Below, piece by piece: positions 24,339-32,908 of a stretch of DNA of 47,577 bases (its first letter is position 1; every line of letters starts with the position of its first letter). The notes beneath the pieces were generated by a model. The model was not told where the DNA came from. It was given only the letters and a program-made list of their open reading frames with translations, and ran no database searches. The translations under genes were made by a program, and so were the position numbers. This DNA comes from Pseudomonadota bacterium (GTDB lineage Bacteria > Pseudomonadota > Alphaproteobacteria > Reyranellales > Reyranellaceae), in the NCBI GenBank assembly GCA_018240685.1, contig JAFEFG010000027.1, positions 1 through 47,577 on the forward strand, written 5' to 3'.

Positions 24339-24848
24339 ATGCGGCGGACCTCCTACGAGCAAATGAACTGTTCGATCGCCTCGGCGCTCGACGTCGTGGG
24401 CGAACCCTGGACTCTCCTGATCGTGCGCGACGCCTTTTATGGCGTGCGCCGGTTCGATGACTTCCAGGAAAACCTCGGCATTGCGCGCAACGTGCTGACG
24501 GCACGGCTGAAGAAGCTGGTCGAGGCGGGCATCTTCCGGAAGTTCGCCTATCGCCAGCGGCCGCTGCGCCACGAGTATCGTCTCACGGACAAGGGCGCGG
24601 CGCTGTTCACCGTCATCGTCGGCCTCAAGCAGTGGGGCGACCGCTACGGCGCCGCCTCGCGCAACGGCAAGCCCATGGATCTGGTCGACCGGACGGACGG
24701 TCATCCTCTCGAGCCGGTGCTGATCGATGCGATCACCGGCCGGAGGCTGGAGCTCACCAACGTGCGCGCGGTTGCCGGTCCGGGCGCGCAACAGGCCACG
24801 CGGGACTTCTTCGATCGCCTGGCGCTGAGCCGGCCAGCGGGTCGCTAG
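24339..24848 (+). CDS. HxlR-family winged-helix transcriptional regulator
   Basis: DNA-binding regulator of the HxlR/MarR-like wHTH family. The 169-residue protein has the HxlR hallmarks: Cys8 near the N-terminus in MNCSIA (a residue often used as redox or ligand sensor), LDVVGEPWTLLIVRDAFYGVRRFDDFQ, the recognition helix region IARNVLTARLKKLVEAG, and the wing RHEYRLTDKGAALF. A C-terminal extension of about 60 residues of unknown role follows. The ATG at 24339 has no Shine-Dalgarno but sits just after a good promoter, so the mRNA is likely leaderless. Target genes are not evident; the neighbours are nhaA (same strand, upstream) and DUF4169 (convergent). Confidence 0.9.
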   Translation: MRRTSYEQMNCSIASALDVVGEPWTLLIVRDAFYGVRRFDDFQENLGIARNVLTARLKKLVEAGIFRKFAYRQRPLRHEYRLTDKGAALFTVIVGLKQWGDRYGAASRNGKPMDLVDRTDGHPLEPVLIDAITGRRLELTNVRAVAGPGAQQATRDFFDRLALSRPAGR

Positions 24849-24855
24849 CCGCGCG

Positions 24856-25047
24856 TCATTCCTCGTCTTCGTGCGTGTCGAGCCGCCTGTCGTCGAGGGT
24901 CCGGCGCTCGCGCACGGCCTTGTCCGTGTCGGCTGCTTTCTCCGCCTTGGTGCGTCCGAAACGGAGCCGGTTGGCCTGCGCCTCGTTCTCGCGCGCGCGC
25001 CGCACCAGTTCCTTGCGCCTGCGTCTCAGATTGACGATTTCGGCCAT
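24856..25047 (-). CDS. DUF4169 family protein
   Basis: Tiny basic protein of 63 residues matching DUF4169, a family found almost only in Alphaproteobacteria and of unknown function. It begins MAEIVNLRRRRKELVRRARENEAQANRLRFGRTKAEK-like sequence, mostly a single charged amphipathic helix, and ends in an acidic tail. The ATG at 25047 is preceded by GAGGGAG; an in-frame upstream start would add five residues. In many alphaproteobacteria DUF4169 neighbours a ribbon-helix-helix gene, sspB and fumarase; here those genes lie 4-10 kb away. It ends 7 bp from the convergent HxlR gene. Confidence 0.85.
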   Translation of the reverse strand: MAEIVNLRRRRKELVRRARENEAQANRLRFGRTKAEKAADTDKAVRERRTLDDRRLDTHEDEE

Positions 25048-25135
25048 GCAGGGCTCCCTCATTTCCTTATGCCGCGCTGCCGGTCGTTGCGCTAGTCTCG
25101 CGCCAAGTCATTAGTCGGAGCTACGGGGGGAAACG

Positions 25136-28100
25136 ATGAGCCCTTCCACGCGCAAGAAGCTGCTGATCGGTGCGGGCGGCATCCTCGGCCTCGTGATCGT
25201 GGCGTTGCTGCTCGTTCCCGCCTTCGTCGATCTCAACGGCCGCAAGCCCGAGATCGTGTCCGAGGTGAAGAAGGCGACCGGTCGCGATCTCGTCATCGAA
25301 GGGCCCATCAGCCTGTCGATCCTGCCGACGCCGAAGGTGAGCGTGACCGGTATCACGCTGTCCAACCTGCCGGGCGCCAAGAACCCGCACATGGTCGAGG
25401 TGCGGTCGGTCACCGTGCGGCCGTCGCTGTTCGCGCTGCTGGCCGGTCGCATCGAGCTGAGCGAGGTGGTGCTCGATCAGCCCCGGATCGCGCTCGAGGT
25501 GACGGCCGACGGAAAGCCGAACTGGGAATTCGCGCCCGCAGCGTCCCAGCCCGCGGCATCCAAGTCCGCAGCCTCCAAGTCCGGCACGGCCAGCTCCTTC
25601 TCGCTCGGGGCACTCGTGATCCGCGACGGCACGTTGAGCTTCGTCGACGCCACGCAGGGGCTCTCCGTCATGGCGGAGAAGGCGAACCTCTCGGCCTCGA
25701 TCGGCTCGCTCGACGGTCCCTACCGCGTTGCCGGCAACGTCACCGTCAACGGCACCCCGGTCGGCTTCGATGTCGGGCTCGACGCGAAGGGAAGCGACGG
25801 CTACCCGAGCCATCTCGCCCTCTCGACCGCCGATGGCAAGCTCTCCTTCGCCGGCAAGCTGAGCGAACTCGGCCCGGCCGCCCGGCTCACGGGCTCGGCC
25901 AACGTGTCGGCGTCCTCGCTCTCGGGCTTCACCGCCACGCTGCTCGGCATGGCGGGCCAGAAGGCTCCCCCGCTGCCGCCGCTGCTGGCCGGCAAGTTCA
26001 GCTTCGACGGCGGGGTCGACCTTTCCCAGACGGGCTTCGCTGCCAAGGACTTCAAGATCGCGCTGGGGAGCGACAGCGGCTCGGGCTCGCTTGCCATCAC
26101 GCTCAAGCCCGCACTCGCGGTCGAGAGCCGGCTTACCATTCCAAAGCTCGATCTCGACGCCTGGCTCGCCGCGCTGTCGCAACCGACTGCTTCGGCGGCG
26201 CCGGCCGGCGACACGGGCAAGGCCGGCGGCTCTCAGGCGGCATCCGCCGCGCCGGCGTCGAATGACAGCATCCTCGCGACGGTCAACGCGAAGATTGCCA
26301 TCGAAGCGGGCGAGATCACCTACAACCGGCAGGCCGTGCGCAACGTCTCGCTCGAGCTCGAGGCGCGCGGCGGAGTGGTCGCGGTGCCCAAGCTCAGCGC
26401 TACCCTGCCGGGCGACGCTGTCCTCGCGGCCAGATCGACCCTCTCGGGCGACGCGACGCGGCCGACCGCATCGGGCGAATTCAGCCTGGTCGCGCCCAAG
26501 CTGCGCGAGACGCTCAAGTGGCTCGCCGTCGATACCTCGGCCGTACCCGCCGACAAGCTGACGCGGTTCAGCATCAAGGGCCGCATGACGTCCAGCCGCG
26601 GCGACGTGCAGGTGCCCGACGCCACCATCGAGTTCGATAACATGAAGGCAACGGGCGGCATCGTCGTGGCGTTCGGCGTCCCGCTCTCGATCACGACCCG
26701 CATCGACGTCGACACGCTCGATCTCGACACGCTCCTGGCCGGCGGTGCCGGTGGCGGCCAGAAGGGAGCGGGGCAGGGCGCGGCGAAGCCCGCGGCGGTG
26801 CCGGCTTCCGCCGCCCGTCCCGCGGTGGCCGGGCCGATCCTGGGCGTGAAGGCCCGGATCGCCAAGCTCGTCTACAACAAGCAGACGGCGAGCGGAGTCG
26901 AGGTCGACGCCGCCCTCCAGGGTGACACGCTCGAGATCAAGGACCTCAAGGTGGCGAACTTCGCGACGGCCCGTTTCGCTGTCCGCGGCAGGGTGGCCGA
27001 TTTCCGTTCCGAGGTTCCGCGTCCGGACATCGCCTTCAATTTCGAGGCCACCGACATGGCGCAGTTCCTGAAGGCCGTCGGTGCCTCCGGGCCTGCCGAC
27101 CTCGGCCGTGTCGCCGTGAGCGGCGGCATCGCGGGGAATGTCGAGCAGCTCGCGGTGAGGGATCTCGCCGTGACCGCAATGGGCGAAAGCATCAAGGCGA
27201 ACGGCACGCTGTCGATGCCGGGGGCCTCGGGCGGCATGCCGCATTCGGTGGGCTACAAGGGCAGCGTTGTGCTGAACGGCCAGACCATCGAGGGCTCGGT
27301 CGACGCGAAGCTCCAGGGCCGGCCCAACGTCACCGCCGACCTCAGGACGGCGGCGCTCGACCTCGACAAGCTCACGCATGGTTCCCCAAGTCCGAAGCCC
27401 GCCGCATCCCGCGGCCAGGCCGCCGCCAAGCCGGCCAGCAACGCGATCGACACGTCGGCGCTTCGCAGCGTCGACGGCTCGCTGAAGTTCGTCGCGACCA
27501 GCTTCGTGAGTTCGCCGCTGCGGCTCAGCGGCGTCACCCTCGTGGCCAGCCTCAAGGACGGCGTGCTCACCGTCTCGCAGTTCAAGGGCGGCCTGTTCGG
27601 CGGCACCCTGGATCTTTCCGGCACCGTCGATGCCACGCAGCCCGCGCTTGCCTTCGACGTCAAGGGCAATGCGAGCAGCATTTATGTCGGCGAGATGCTG
27701 CGCAACATGTCGGGAACCAACATCTTCGGCGGTACGGTCAAGATCACGGTCGACGGCCGGCTGAACGTCAGCGGCATCGGACTGAAGGGCAAGGGGTCGA
27801 CGCCCGAGCAGCTCAAGTCCTCGATGGCCGGCGGCGCGCAGCTCGGCGGCCACCTCTTCGTCGGGGCGGACAAGGCGCTCACCACGCTCGGCACCGCCGC
27901 CACCGGCGTGGTCGGTGGCGTTATCGACAACACGCTCGGCAGCGCGCTCGGCATTGTCGGCCAGAAGGGCGGCGTCGGCGTCAGCAACATGCTGAACGCC
28001 GCCTCGCTGATCCTCAATCGCTTCGTCAATCGCGACAACCCGGTCTCGGGCCGCATCGACATCGCCGGCGGCATCCTGACCGACAAGGGGCTGGCCGTGC

Positions 28101-28405
28101 AGGGTGACCGCGCCACGGCCAACATCGCCACGCGCACGGACCTGATCCATTCCACCACGGCCACGACGGTGAACTTCGTGATCGCCGAGGATCCGTCGGC
28201 GCCCTACATCATCGCCACGGTGCGCGGATCCCTGTCCTCGCCGTCGTTCGGCGTGTCGCGCGGCACCGCCAAGGATCCGCCGGGCTTCGTCAATACGCTG
28301 GAGAAGGGCGCCAGCGATGTCACGGCGCCGGTGCGGCAGATCCTGCCCAACGTGCCGGTTCCCAACGTGCCCAACCTCCCGATTCCCAACATCTTCGGCC
28401 GCTGA
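25136..28405 (+). CDS. AsmA family envelope protein (1089 aa)
   Basis: AsmA-like protein, anchored in the inner membrane by one N-terminal helix (about residues 9-28) and projecting into the periplasm; relatives such as YhdP, TamB and AsmA are implicated in phospholipid transport to the outer membrane. Features: VDLNGRKPEIVSEVKKATGRDLVIEGPISLSILPTPKV (the AsmA N-terminal domain), a long beta-rich repeat body, and a C-terminal AsmA_2-type domain with FKGGLFGGTLDLSG and the SGRIDIAGGILTDKGLAV block. Low-complexity Ala/Ser/Lys/Pro linkers (about 137-154, 345-375, 540-565, 750-770) join the modules. GGGGGG precedes the ATG. The next gene begins 7 bp after the stop. Confidence 0.9.
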   Translation: MSPSTRKKLLIGAGGILGLVIVALLLVPAFVDLNGRKPEIVSEVKKATGRDLVIEGPISLSILPTPKVSVTGITLSNLPGAKNPHMVEVRSVTVRPSLFALLAGRIELSEVVLDQPRIALEVTADGKPNWEFAPAASQPAASKSAASKSGTASSFSLGALVIRDGTLSFVDATQGLSVMAEKANLSASIGSLDGPYRVAGNVTVNGTPVGFDVGLDAKGSDGYPSHLALSTADGKLSFAGKLSELGPAARLTGSANVSASSLSGFTATLLGMAGQKAPPLPPLLAGKFSFDGGVDLSQTGFAAKDFKIALGSDSGSGSLAITLKPALAVESRLTIPKLDLDAWLAALSQPTASAAPAGDTGKAGGSQAASAAPASNDSILATVNAKIAIEAGEITYNRQAVRNVSLELEARGGVVAVPKLSATLPGDAVLAARSTLSGDATRPTASGEFSLVAPKLRETLKWLAVDTSAVPADKLTRFSIKGRMTSSRGDVQVPDATIEFDNMKATGGIVVAFGVPLSITTRIDVDTLDLDTLLAGGAGGGQKGAGQGAAKPAAVPASAARPAVAGPILGVKARIAKLVYNKQTASGVEVDAALQGDTLEIKDLKVANFATARFAVRGRVADFRSEVPRPDIAFNFEATDMAQFLKAVGASGPADLGRVAVSGGIAGNVEQLAVRDLAVTAMGESIKANGTLSMPGASGGMPHSVGYKGSVVLNGQTIEGSVDAKLQGRPNVTADLRTAALDLDKLTHGSPSPKPAASRGQAAAKPASNAIDTSALRSVDGSLKFVATSFVSSPLRLSGVTLVASLKDGVLTVSQFKGGLFGGTLDLSGTVDATQPALAFDVKGNASSIYVGEMLRNMSGTNIFGGTVKITVDGRLNVSGIGLKGKGSTPEQLKSSMAGGAQLGGHLFVGADKALTTLGTAATGVVGGVIDNTLGSALGIVGQKGGVGVSNMLNAASLILNRFVNRDNPVSGRIDIAGGILTDKGLAVQGDRATANIATRTDLIHSTTATTVNFVIAEDPSAPYIIATVRGSLSSPSFGVSRGTAKDPPGFVNTLEKGASDVTAPVRQILPNVPVPNVPNLPIPNIFGR

Positions 28406-28412
28406 GGACGTC

Positions 28413-29243
28413 TTGCTCGATCGACTGCTTGCTTCGCTCAAGGCGCGCTTCGGCTCCGCCCCCGCCCTTGCCGAAACGCCCCGGGGCGTCGACGTGCTGG
28501 CCGACATGGCCGACCGGCGTGTCATGCGCCGCTATCTCGACAAGCCCGTCGATCCCGCCCTGGTCGACACGCTCTGTGCCGTCGCGCTGTCGGCGCCCTC
28601 CAAGAGCGACCTGCAGCAGGCCGACATCGTGATCGTGTCCGACAAGGGCCAGCGCGAGAAGCTGGAGGCGCTGCTGCCCGACAATCCGTGGGTGAAGGCG
28701 GCGCCGGTCTTCCTCGTCTTCTGCGGCAACAACCGGCGCCACCGGCTGCTGTTCGAATGGCGTGGCCGGCCGTTCGTCAACGATCATCTCGACGCCTTCT
28801 TCAACGCCTCGGTCGACGCCGGCATCGTGCTGGCGACCTTCATGATGGCGGCGGACCGGGCGGGGCTGGGGTCCTGCCCGATCAGCGCCATCCGCAATCA
28901 TGCCGCAGCGGTCTCCGGCATTCTCGGCCTGCCGGATCATGTCTTTCCGGTGGCGGCGCTGGGCGTGGGCTGGCCGTCCTTCGCCGGGGTGATGAGCCCG
29001 CGGCTGGGACTGGATGTCACGGTCCACCGCGACCGTTACGACGAGAGCGGCCTGCGCGACAGGATCGCCACCTACGACCGGCGGCGTGAGGCGGTGCAGC
29101 CCTACAAGAGCCAGCGCTATACCGCGGCCTTCGGCGAAAGCGACAGTTATGGCTGGTCGGAGGACAAGGCCCGGCAATATTCGGTGCCGGAGCGAGCCGA
29201 TTTCGGCGCTTTCGTGCGCGCGAAGGGCTTCAAGCTCGACTGA
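28413..29243 (+). CDS. Nitroreductase family flavoprotein
   Basis: FMN-dependent NAD(P)H oxidoreductase of the nitroreductase superfamily; physiological substrate unknown. The predicted 276-residue protein begins at a TTG (28413) 7 bp after the asmA-like stop, behind GAGGA; the next in-frame ATG is at 28505 and would remove about 30 residues. FMN-fold marks are RRVMRRYLDKPVD (about 31-43), LSAPSKSDLQQADIVIV, the central DAGIVLATFMMAADRAGLGSCPISAIR helix and GWPS. The arrangement resembles NfsA/FRP-type enzymes, with a C-terminal extension carrying a WSEDKARQYS segment. Its last 14 bp overlap the convergent RHH gene. Confidence 0.82.
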   Translation: MLDRLLASLKARFGSAPALAETPRGVDVLADMADRRVMRRYLDKPVDPALVDTLCAVALSAPSKSDLQQADIVIVSDKGQREKLEALLPDNPWVKAAPVFLVFCGNNRRHRLLFEWRGRPFVNDHLDAFFNASVDAGIVLATFMMAADRAGLGSCPISAIRNHAAAVSGILGLPDHVFPVAALGVGWPSFAGVMSPRLGLDVTVHRDRYDESGLRDRIATYDRRREAVQPYKSQRYTAAFGESDSYGWSEDKARQYSVPERADFGAFVRAKGFKLD

Positions 29244-29448
29244 GCCGCTGGCGCAGCGTCTCCAGCACGTGGAGGCGCAGGGCGCTCGACAGGTTGCCCG
29301 CCGTGCCGCGAGCGTGGTCGATCTCCGCCACCAGGGCGTTCAGGGACAACTTCCGGGTGTCGGCGATGGCCGACAATTCCTCCCAGAACGCGTCCTCCAG
29401 CGAGATGCTGGTCCGGTGGCCGTCGATTGTGACGGAGCGTTTACGCAT
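29230..29448 (-). CDS. Ribbon-helix-helix domain protein (PF13467 type)
   Basis: Probable small DNA-binding protein of 72 residues. It matches the alphaproteobacterial RHH family: KRSVTIDGHRTSISLEDAFWEELSAIAD (ribbon plus first helix), LSLNALVAEIDHAR (second helix), and the conserved NLSSALRLHVLETL tail. The ATG at 29448 begins at MRKRSV as in relatives. It is divergent from typA, and the gap between them holds an inverted repeat overlapping the typA -35 element, so autoregulation or control of typA is possible but untested. In related genomes this family is often next to DUF4169 and sspB. Confidence 0.85.
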   Translation of the reverse strand: MRKRSVTIDGHRTSISLEDAFWEELSAIADTRKLSLNALVAEIDHARGTAGNLSSALRLHVLETLRQRLSRA

Positions 29449-29489
29449 TGCCGGACTGTGGCAGCGGCAAGGCGCCGGCTCAACCCGCC

Positions 29490-29518
29490 TTGCGGGTGGC
29501 ACGCCTCATGCGTATATA
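29490..29518 (+). promoter_or_regulatory. typA promoter with overlapping inverted repeat
   Basis: TTGCGG (29490-29495), 17-bp spacer, TATATA (29513-29518). The arms GCAAGGCG (29467-29474) and CGCCTTGC (29486-29493) form a perfect 8-bp inverted repeat whose right arm covers the start of the -35 box. Confidence 0.65.
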
Positions 29519-29549
29519 CCGCCGCCATCAACCCCCTCCGGAAGACAAT

Positions 29550-31379
29550 ATGGACATCCGCAACGTCGCGATCATCGCGCACGTCGACCATGGCAAGACC
29601 ACCCTCGTCGATTGCCTGCTGAAGCAGAGCGGCACGTTCCGCGAAAACCAGCAGGTGGCCGAGCGCGCCATGGATTCGAATGATCTCGAGCGCGAGCGCG
29701 GGATCACCATCCTCGCCAAGGCGACCTCGGTCGAATGGAGGGGCACGCGCATCAACATCGTCGACACGCCAGGCCACGCCGACTTCGGCGGCGAGGTCGA
29801 GCGCATCCTGTCGATGGTCGACGGCGTGGTGCTGCTGGTCGATGCGGCCGAAGGCCCGTTGCCGCAGACCAAGTTCGTGCTCGGCAAGGCGCTCCGCCTC
29901 GGCCTGAAGCCGATCGTGCTGATCAACAAGGTCGACCGGTCCGACGCCCGCGCCCATCAGGTGCATGACGAGGTGTTCGACCTGTTCGCCGCGCTGGAAG
30001 CCAACGACGAGCAGCTCGACTTCCCGACGCTGTTCGCCTCGGCCCGCCAGGGCTGGGCCGCGACCTCGCTCGAGGCCGAGCACGAGGATATGACGCCGCT
30101 GTTCGAGCTCCTGGTGAAGCACGTGCCGGCGCCGAAGGTCGATCCGGACCCCGCCTTCCGCATGCTGGTGACGACGCTCGAGGCCGACAATTTCCTCGGT
30201 CGCATCCTGACCGGCCGCATCCAGTCGGGCACGATCAAGCCCAACACCATGGTCAAGGCGCTGGGCCGCGACGGCAAGGAGCTGGAGCAGACCCGCATCA
30301 CCCGCATCCTGGCCTTCCGCGGCCTCGAGCGCGTGGCGCTCGACTCGGCCGAGGCGGGCGACATCGTGGCGCTGGCCGGCCTCAAGGTCGCGACCGTCGC
30401 CGACACGATCGGCGATCTGACGATCACCGAGCCGCTGGCCTCGCAGCCGATCGATCCGCCGACGCTGGCCATGAACTTCATGGTCAACGACTCGCCGCTG
30501 GCCGGCAAGGAAGGCGACAAGGTCACGACCCGCATGATCCGCGCCCGCCTGATGGCCGAGGCCGAGGGCAATGTGGCGATCCGGGTCAGCGACACCGAGA
30601 ACGCCGACTCCTACGAGGTTGCCGGGCGCGGCGAACTGCAGCTCGGCGTGCTGATCGAGACCATGCGCCGCGAGGGCTTCGAACTCGCCGTTGGCCGTCC
30701 GAAGGTACTGTTCAAGACCGATCCGGCGACCGGCCAGCGCCTGGAGCCGATCGAGGAAGTCGTGATCGACGTCGACGACGCCTATACCGGCGCCGTGGTC
30801 GAGCAGATCTCGCTGCGCAAGGGCGAGCTGCAGGACATGCGTCCGTCGGGCGCCGGAAAGACCCGCCTGGTGTTCTACGCCCCGTCGCGCGGCCTGATCG
30901 GCTATCACGGCGAGTTCCTCACCGACACGCGCGGCACCGGCGTGATGAACCGCCTGTTCCACGCCTACGGTCCCTATCGCGGCCCGATCGCCGGCCGCCG
31001 CAATGGCGCGCTGATCGCCAACGAGGAGGGCACCTCGGTCGCCTACGCGATGTGGAAGCTCGAGGATCGCGGCCCGATGTTCATCGACCCGGGCGTGCCA
31101 GTCTATGCCGGCATGATCATCGGCGAGCATTCGCGCGGCAACGACCTCGAGGTCAACGTGCTGAAGGGCAAGCAGCTCACCAACATCCGCGCCGCCGGCA
31201 AGGACGAGGCCGTGCGCCTCACGCCGCCGCGCAAGATGTCGCTCGAGCAGGCGATCGCCTACATCGAAGAGGACGAGCTGGTCGAGATCACGCCGAAGTC
31301 GATCCGCTTGCGCAAGCGCTTCCTCAATCCCGAGGACCGCAAGCGCGCCAAGAAGCAGGCGGCCGCCGCAGCGGAGTAA
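29550..31379 (+). CDS. typA: Ribosome-associated GTPase TypA/BipA
   Basis: Translational GTPase that binds the 70S ribosome and supports 50S assembly and stress or low-temperature growth. The 609-residue protein has the family length. GTPase motifs: G1 AHVDHGKTT (10-18), the switch RERGITI, G3 [15 protein letters not shown]4 NKVDRSDA. Domain II, two EF-G-like alpha/beta domains and the BipA-specific C-terminal domain ([21 protein letters not shown], ending with a Lys/Arg-rich KRAKKQ tail) follow. CTCCGGAAGA lies before the ATG; longer upstream starts would include the promoter. It is monocistronic and converges with the VOC gene at an 11-bp hairpin. Confidence 0.96.
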   Translation: MDIRNVAIIAHVDHGKTTLVDCLLKQSGTFRENQQVAERAMDSNDLERERGITILAKATSVEWRGTRINIVDTPGHADFGGEVERILSMVDGVVLLVDAAEGPLPQTKFVLGKALRLGLKPIVLINKVDRSDARAHQVHDEVFDLFAALEANDEQLDFPTLFASARQGWAATSLEAEHEDMTPLFELLVKHVPAPKVDPDPAFRMLVTTLEADNFLGRILTGRIQSGTIKPNTMVKALGRDGKELEQTRITRILAFRGLERVALDSAEAGDIVALAGLKVATVADTIGDLTITEPLASQPIDPPTLAMNFMVNDSPLAGKEGDKVTTRMIRARLMAEAEGNVAIRVSDTENADSYEVAGRGELQLGVLIETMRREGFELAVGRPKVLFKTDPATGQRLEPIEEVVIDVDDAYTGAVVEQISLRKGELQDMRPSGAGKTRLVFYAPSRGLIGYHGEFLTDTRGTGVMNRLFHAYGPYRGPIAGRRNGALIANEEGTSVAYAMWKLEDRGPMFIDPGVPVYAGMIIGEHSRGNDLEVNVLKGKQLTNIRAAGKDEAVRLTPPRKMSLEQAIAYIEEDELVEITPKSIRLRKRFLNPEDRKRAKKQAAAAAE

Positions 31380-31398
31380 CGACCGCCGGACCGGGCCT

Positions 31399-31427
31399 GC
31401 GGCACGCTCGCGCCTAGAGCGTGCCGC
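31399..31427. terminator. 11-bp perfect hairpin between convergent typA and VOC genes
   Basis: Arms GCGGCACGCTC and GAGCGTGCCGC flank a 7-base loop that contains the stop codon of the minus-strand VOC gene. A T-tract is missing on both sides, so a bidirectional, factor-assisted terminator or mRNA-end stabiliser is inferred. Confidence 0.45.
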
Positions 31428-32094
31428 CCGTCAGGCTGGCCCGCTGGCTGATCTCGATGTGGTTGCCGTCGGGATCGCAGACGAAGGCATAGCGTACCGT
31501 GTCGCCCAGCACGCGCACCTCGCCGCCTGAGGTGCCGCCGCGCGCCAGGATGCCTTCGTACTCGGCGATGCAGTCGAACACCTGAACCGTGGTGTAGCGA
31601 TAGCCCGGGCCGCGCCAGAGCGTGCCGCGATGCTCCACCTTGCCCTGCTCGGCGATCACCATCAGCGAGTCGCCGCAGCGGTAGCGGCCCTCGCCGACGC
31701 GCTCGTACTGCATCGCCTCGGTCCAGAAGCGGTCGTGTGCGGCGGGATCGTTGACCCGCAGCAGCACCGCGATGCCCTCGACGCCATCCCGGCCCTTGGG
31801 GACGAGCGTCACCTTGTTGCCGTCGGGATCGGCGAGCTCGACCGGCGTGGATAGCCCCTCGCGGGCGATCTGCAAGCCGATGATGCCCGACGGCGCGAGC
31901 GTCGGCAGCGGATCGCGGGCATGGTTCATCTTCAGGATCGAGCCGTTCATGTCATGGCGGTGCTGCTGCATGCCGCCGCCCAGCTTGCCCATGTGGTCGT
32001 AGGGCAGGCCGACCGTCTGCTGCCAGAAGGCGAGCTGCTCGTCGCGCTTGTTGGAGAAGAGACCGACATCGAGGTGCTGCTTGGCGAGTTTCAT
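31414..32094 (-). CDS. VOC (glyoxalase/dioxygenase fold) family protein, two domains
   Basis: Cytosolic protein of the vicinal oxygen chelate superfamily, 226 residues with two VOC modules. The first runs about 1-100 (KLAKQHLDVGLFSNKRDEQLAFWQQTVGLPY to PVELADPDGNKVTLV). The second runs about 105-215 (IAVLLRVNDPAAHDRFWTEAMQYERV to YAFVCDPDGNHIEIS). Candidate metal ligands are His7 in the first module and the Glu residues of the ELADPDGN and IEIS strands. Members act as lyases, isomerases, dioxygenases or resistance proteins, and the sequence does not decide which. ATG at 32094 with GCCATG context and no strong Shine-Dalgarno. Divergent from the SH3-like gene, 156 bp away. Confidence 0.85.
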   Translation of the reverse strand: MKLAKQHLDVGLFSNKRDEQLAFWQQTVGLPYDHMGKLGGGMQQHRHDMNGSILKMNHARDPLPTLAPSGIIGLQIAREGLSTPVELADPDGNKVTLVPKGRDGVEGIAVLLRVNDPAAHDRFWTEAMQYERVGEGRYRCGDSLMVIAEQGKVEHRGTLWRGPGYRYTTVQVFDCIAEYEGILARGGTSGGEVRVLGDTVRYAFVCDPDGNHIEISQRASLTGGTL

Positions 32095-32203
32095 GGCCGC
32101 CAGTGTAGCCCAGACGTGCCGCCCGGGTGTGGATACAAAGCATACAAACGCTGCCCGGACTCCGCCTCGACGGGATTGCTAGAACGGGCGTGGGTGAAGG
32201 GGG

Positions 32204-32223
32204 CAGCGGATGGGGATCCGCTG
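32204..32223. promoter_or_regulatory. Palindrome upstream of the SH3-like protein gene
   Basis: Perfect arms CAGCGGAT and ATCCGCTG around GGGG. The dyad lies 5 bp upstream of a -10-like TAAAAT (32229-32234), where a dimeric repressor or activator could act. Confidence 0.4.
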
Positions 32224-32250
32224 TCACGTAAAATGTGGGAAGGATCTACG

Positions 32251-32796
32251 ATGATTCGCGCCATCATTGGCACGGTCGCCGTACTCGCCGGCTTTGCCGT
32301 GGTCGAGACGTCGAGCGACGCCAGCACGAGCCCGGGGGGATCGTGCAAGGCCTTGCAGGCCTATGCCTTGCTGCAGCCGGGCGAGCCGGTTCCGGTGCGC
32401 GCTGAGCCGACGCCGGCGGGCGCGGTCGTTGGCGCTCTGGCGACGCGGGCGAAGGCGGAGGGGCCTGTCATCTCGGTCGTCACGCTGACGGGCAGCCGGA
32501 GCGGCTGGGCGCGCATCGTGCTCGACTCGCCGGACTACACCGCGGCCGACGGCGCCGCGCACAGCTACGGCTGGGTTCCGGCCGACCTGCTGGCGGTCGA
32601 TACGCGCCTGGACGGCAAGGTCACGTTCTATAGCCGGCCGGGCCTGCTGGGCTATGTGACGGCGAGCCTGCAGGGCGAGAACCAGAAGTTCCGCGTGCTG
32701 GGCTGCCGCGACGACCTGCTGCAGGTCATCAATGCGCGGCAGGGCAACGTCTGGATCGACCGCTGGTGCGCCCGCCGGGAAGGCTGCGCCGGCTGA
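32251..32796 (+). CDS. Secreted SH3-like domain protein
   Basis: Hypothetical 181-residue exported protein. Residues 1-27 form a signal-like hydrophobic stretch (IIGTVAVLAGFAVV). The body contains a bacterial SH3-like module, with PVPVRAEPTPAGAVVGAL, a GWARIVL strand and GWVPADLLAVDT (about 50-120). It ends in a Cys-rich tail (four cysteines: Cys32, then one in GCRDD, and CARREGCAG), so disulfides are likely in the periplasm. SH3b modules often bind cell-wall peptides, but no enzyme domain is attached. The ATG is behind GGGAAGGA. A terminator follows within 70 bp. Function unknown. Confidence 0.75.
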   Translation: MIRAIIGTVAVLAGFAVVETSSDASTSPGGSCKALQAYALLQPGEPVPVRAEPTPAGAVVGALATRAKAEGPVISVVTLTGSRSGWARIVLDSPDYTAADGAAHSYGWVPADLLAVDTRLDGKVTFYSRPGLLGYVTASLQGENQKFRVLGCRDDLLQVINARQGNVWIDRWCARREGCAG

Positions 32797-32862
32797 CAGT
32801 TTCGGGAAGCGGGGACCGGCATTCTGGGAATTGTGCCGGTCGCCGCGGGACAGCAGCGAAAA

Positions 32863-32890
32863 CCCCGGGAGGCAACTCCCGGGGTTTTTT
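32863..32890 (+). terminator. Strong intrinsic terminator, possibly bidirectional
   Basis: Nine-bp stem CCCCGGGAG/CTCCCGGGG closed by a GCAA tetraloop and followed by TTTTTT; AAAA precedes it, giving four T on the other strand. It separates the convergent SH3-like and fumarase genes. An additional 8-bp inverted repeat, GACCGGCA/TGCCGGTC, lies at 32814-32841. Confidence 0.92.
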
Positions 32891-32908
32891 CCTGCTCTTC
32901 GTCGGATC

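Noticed and set aside
25121..28525. A very long open frame antisense to the AsmA-like gene
   Set aside because: It is an effect of high GC and codon bias; its translation is an Arg/Asp/Glu/Gly-rich mix without any family pattern, while the plus-strand frame is a clear AsmA protein.
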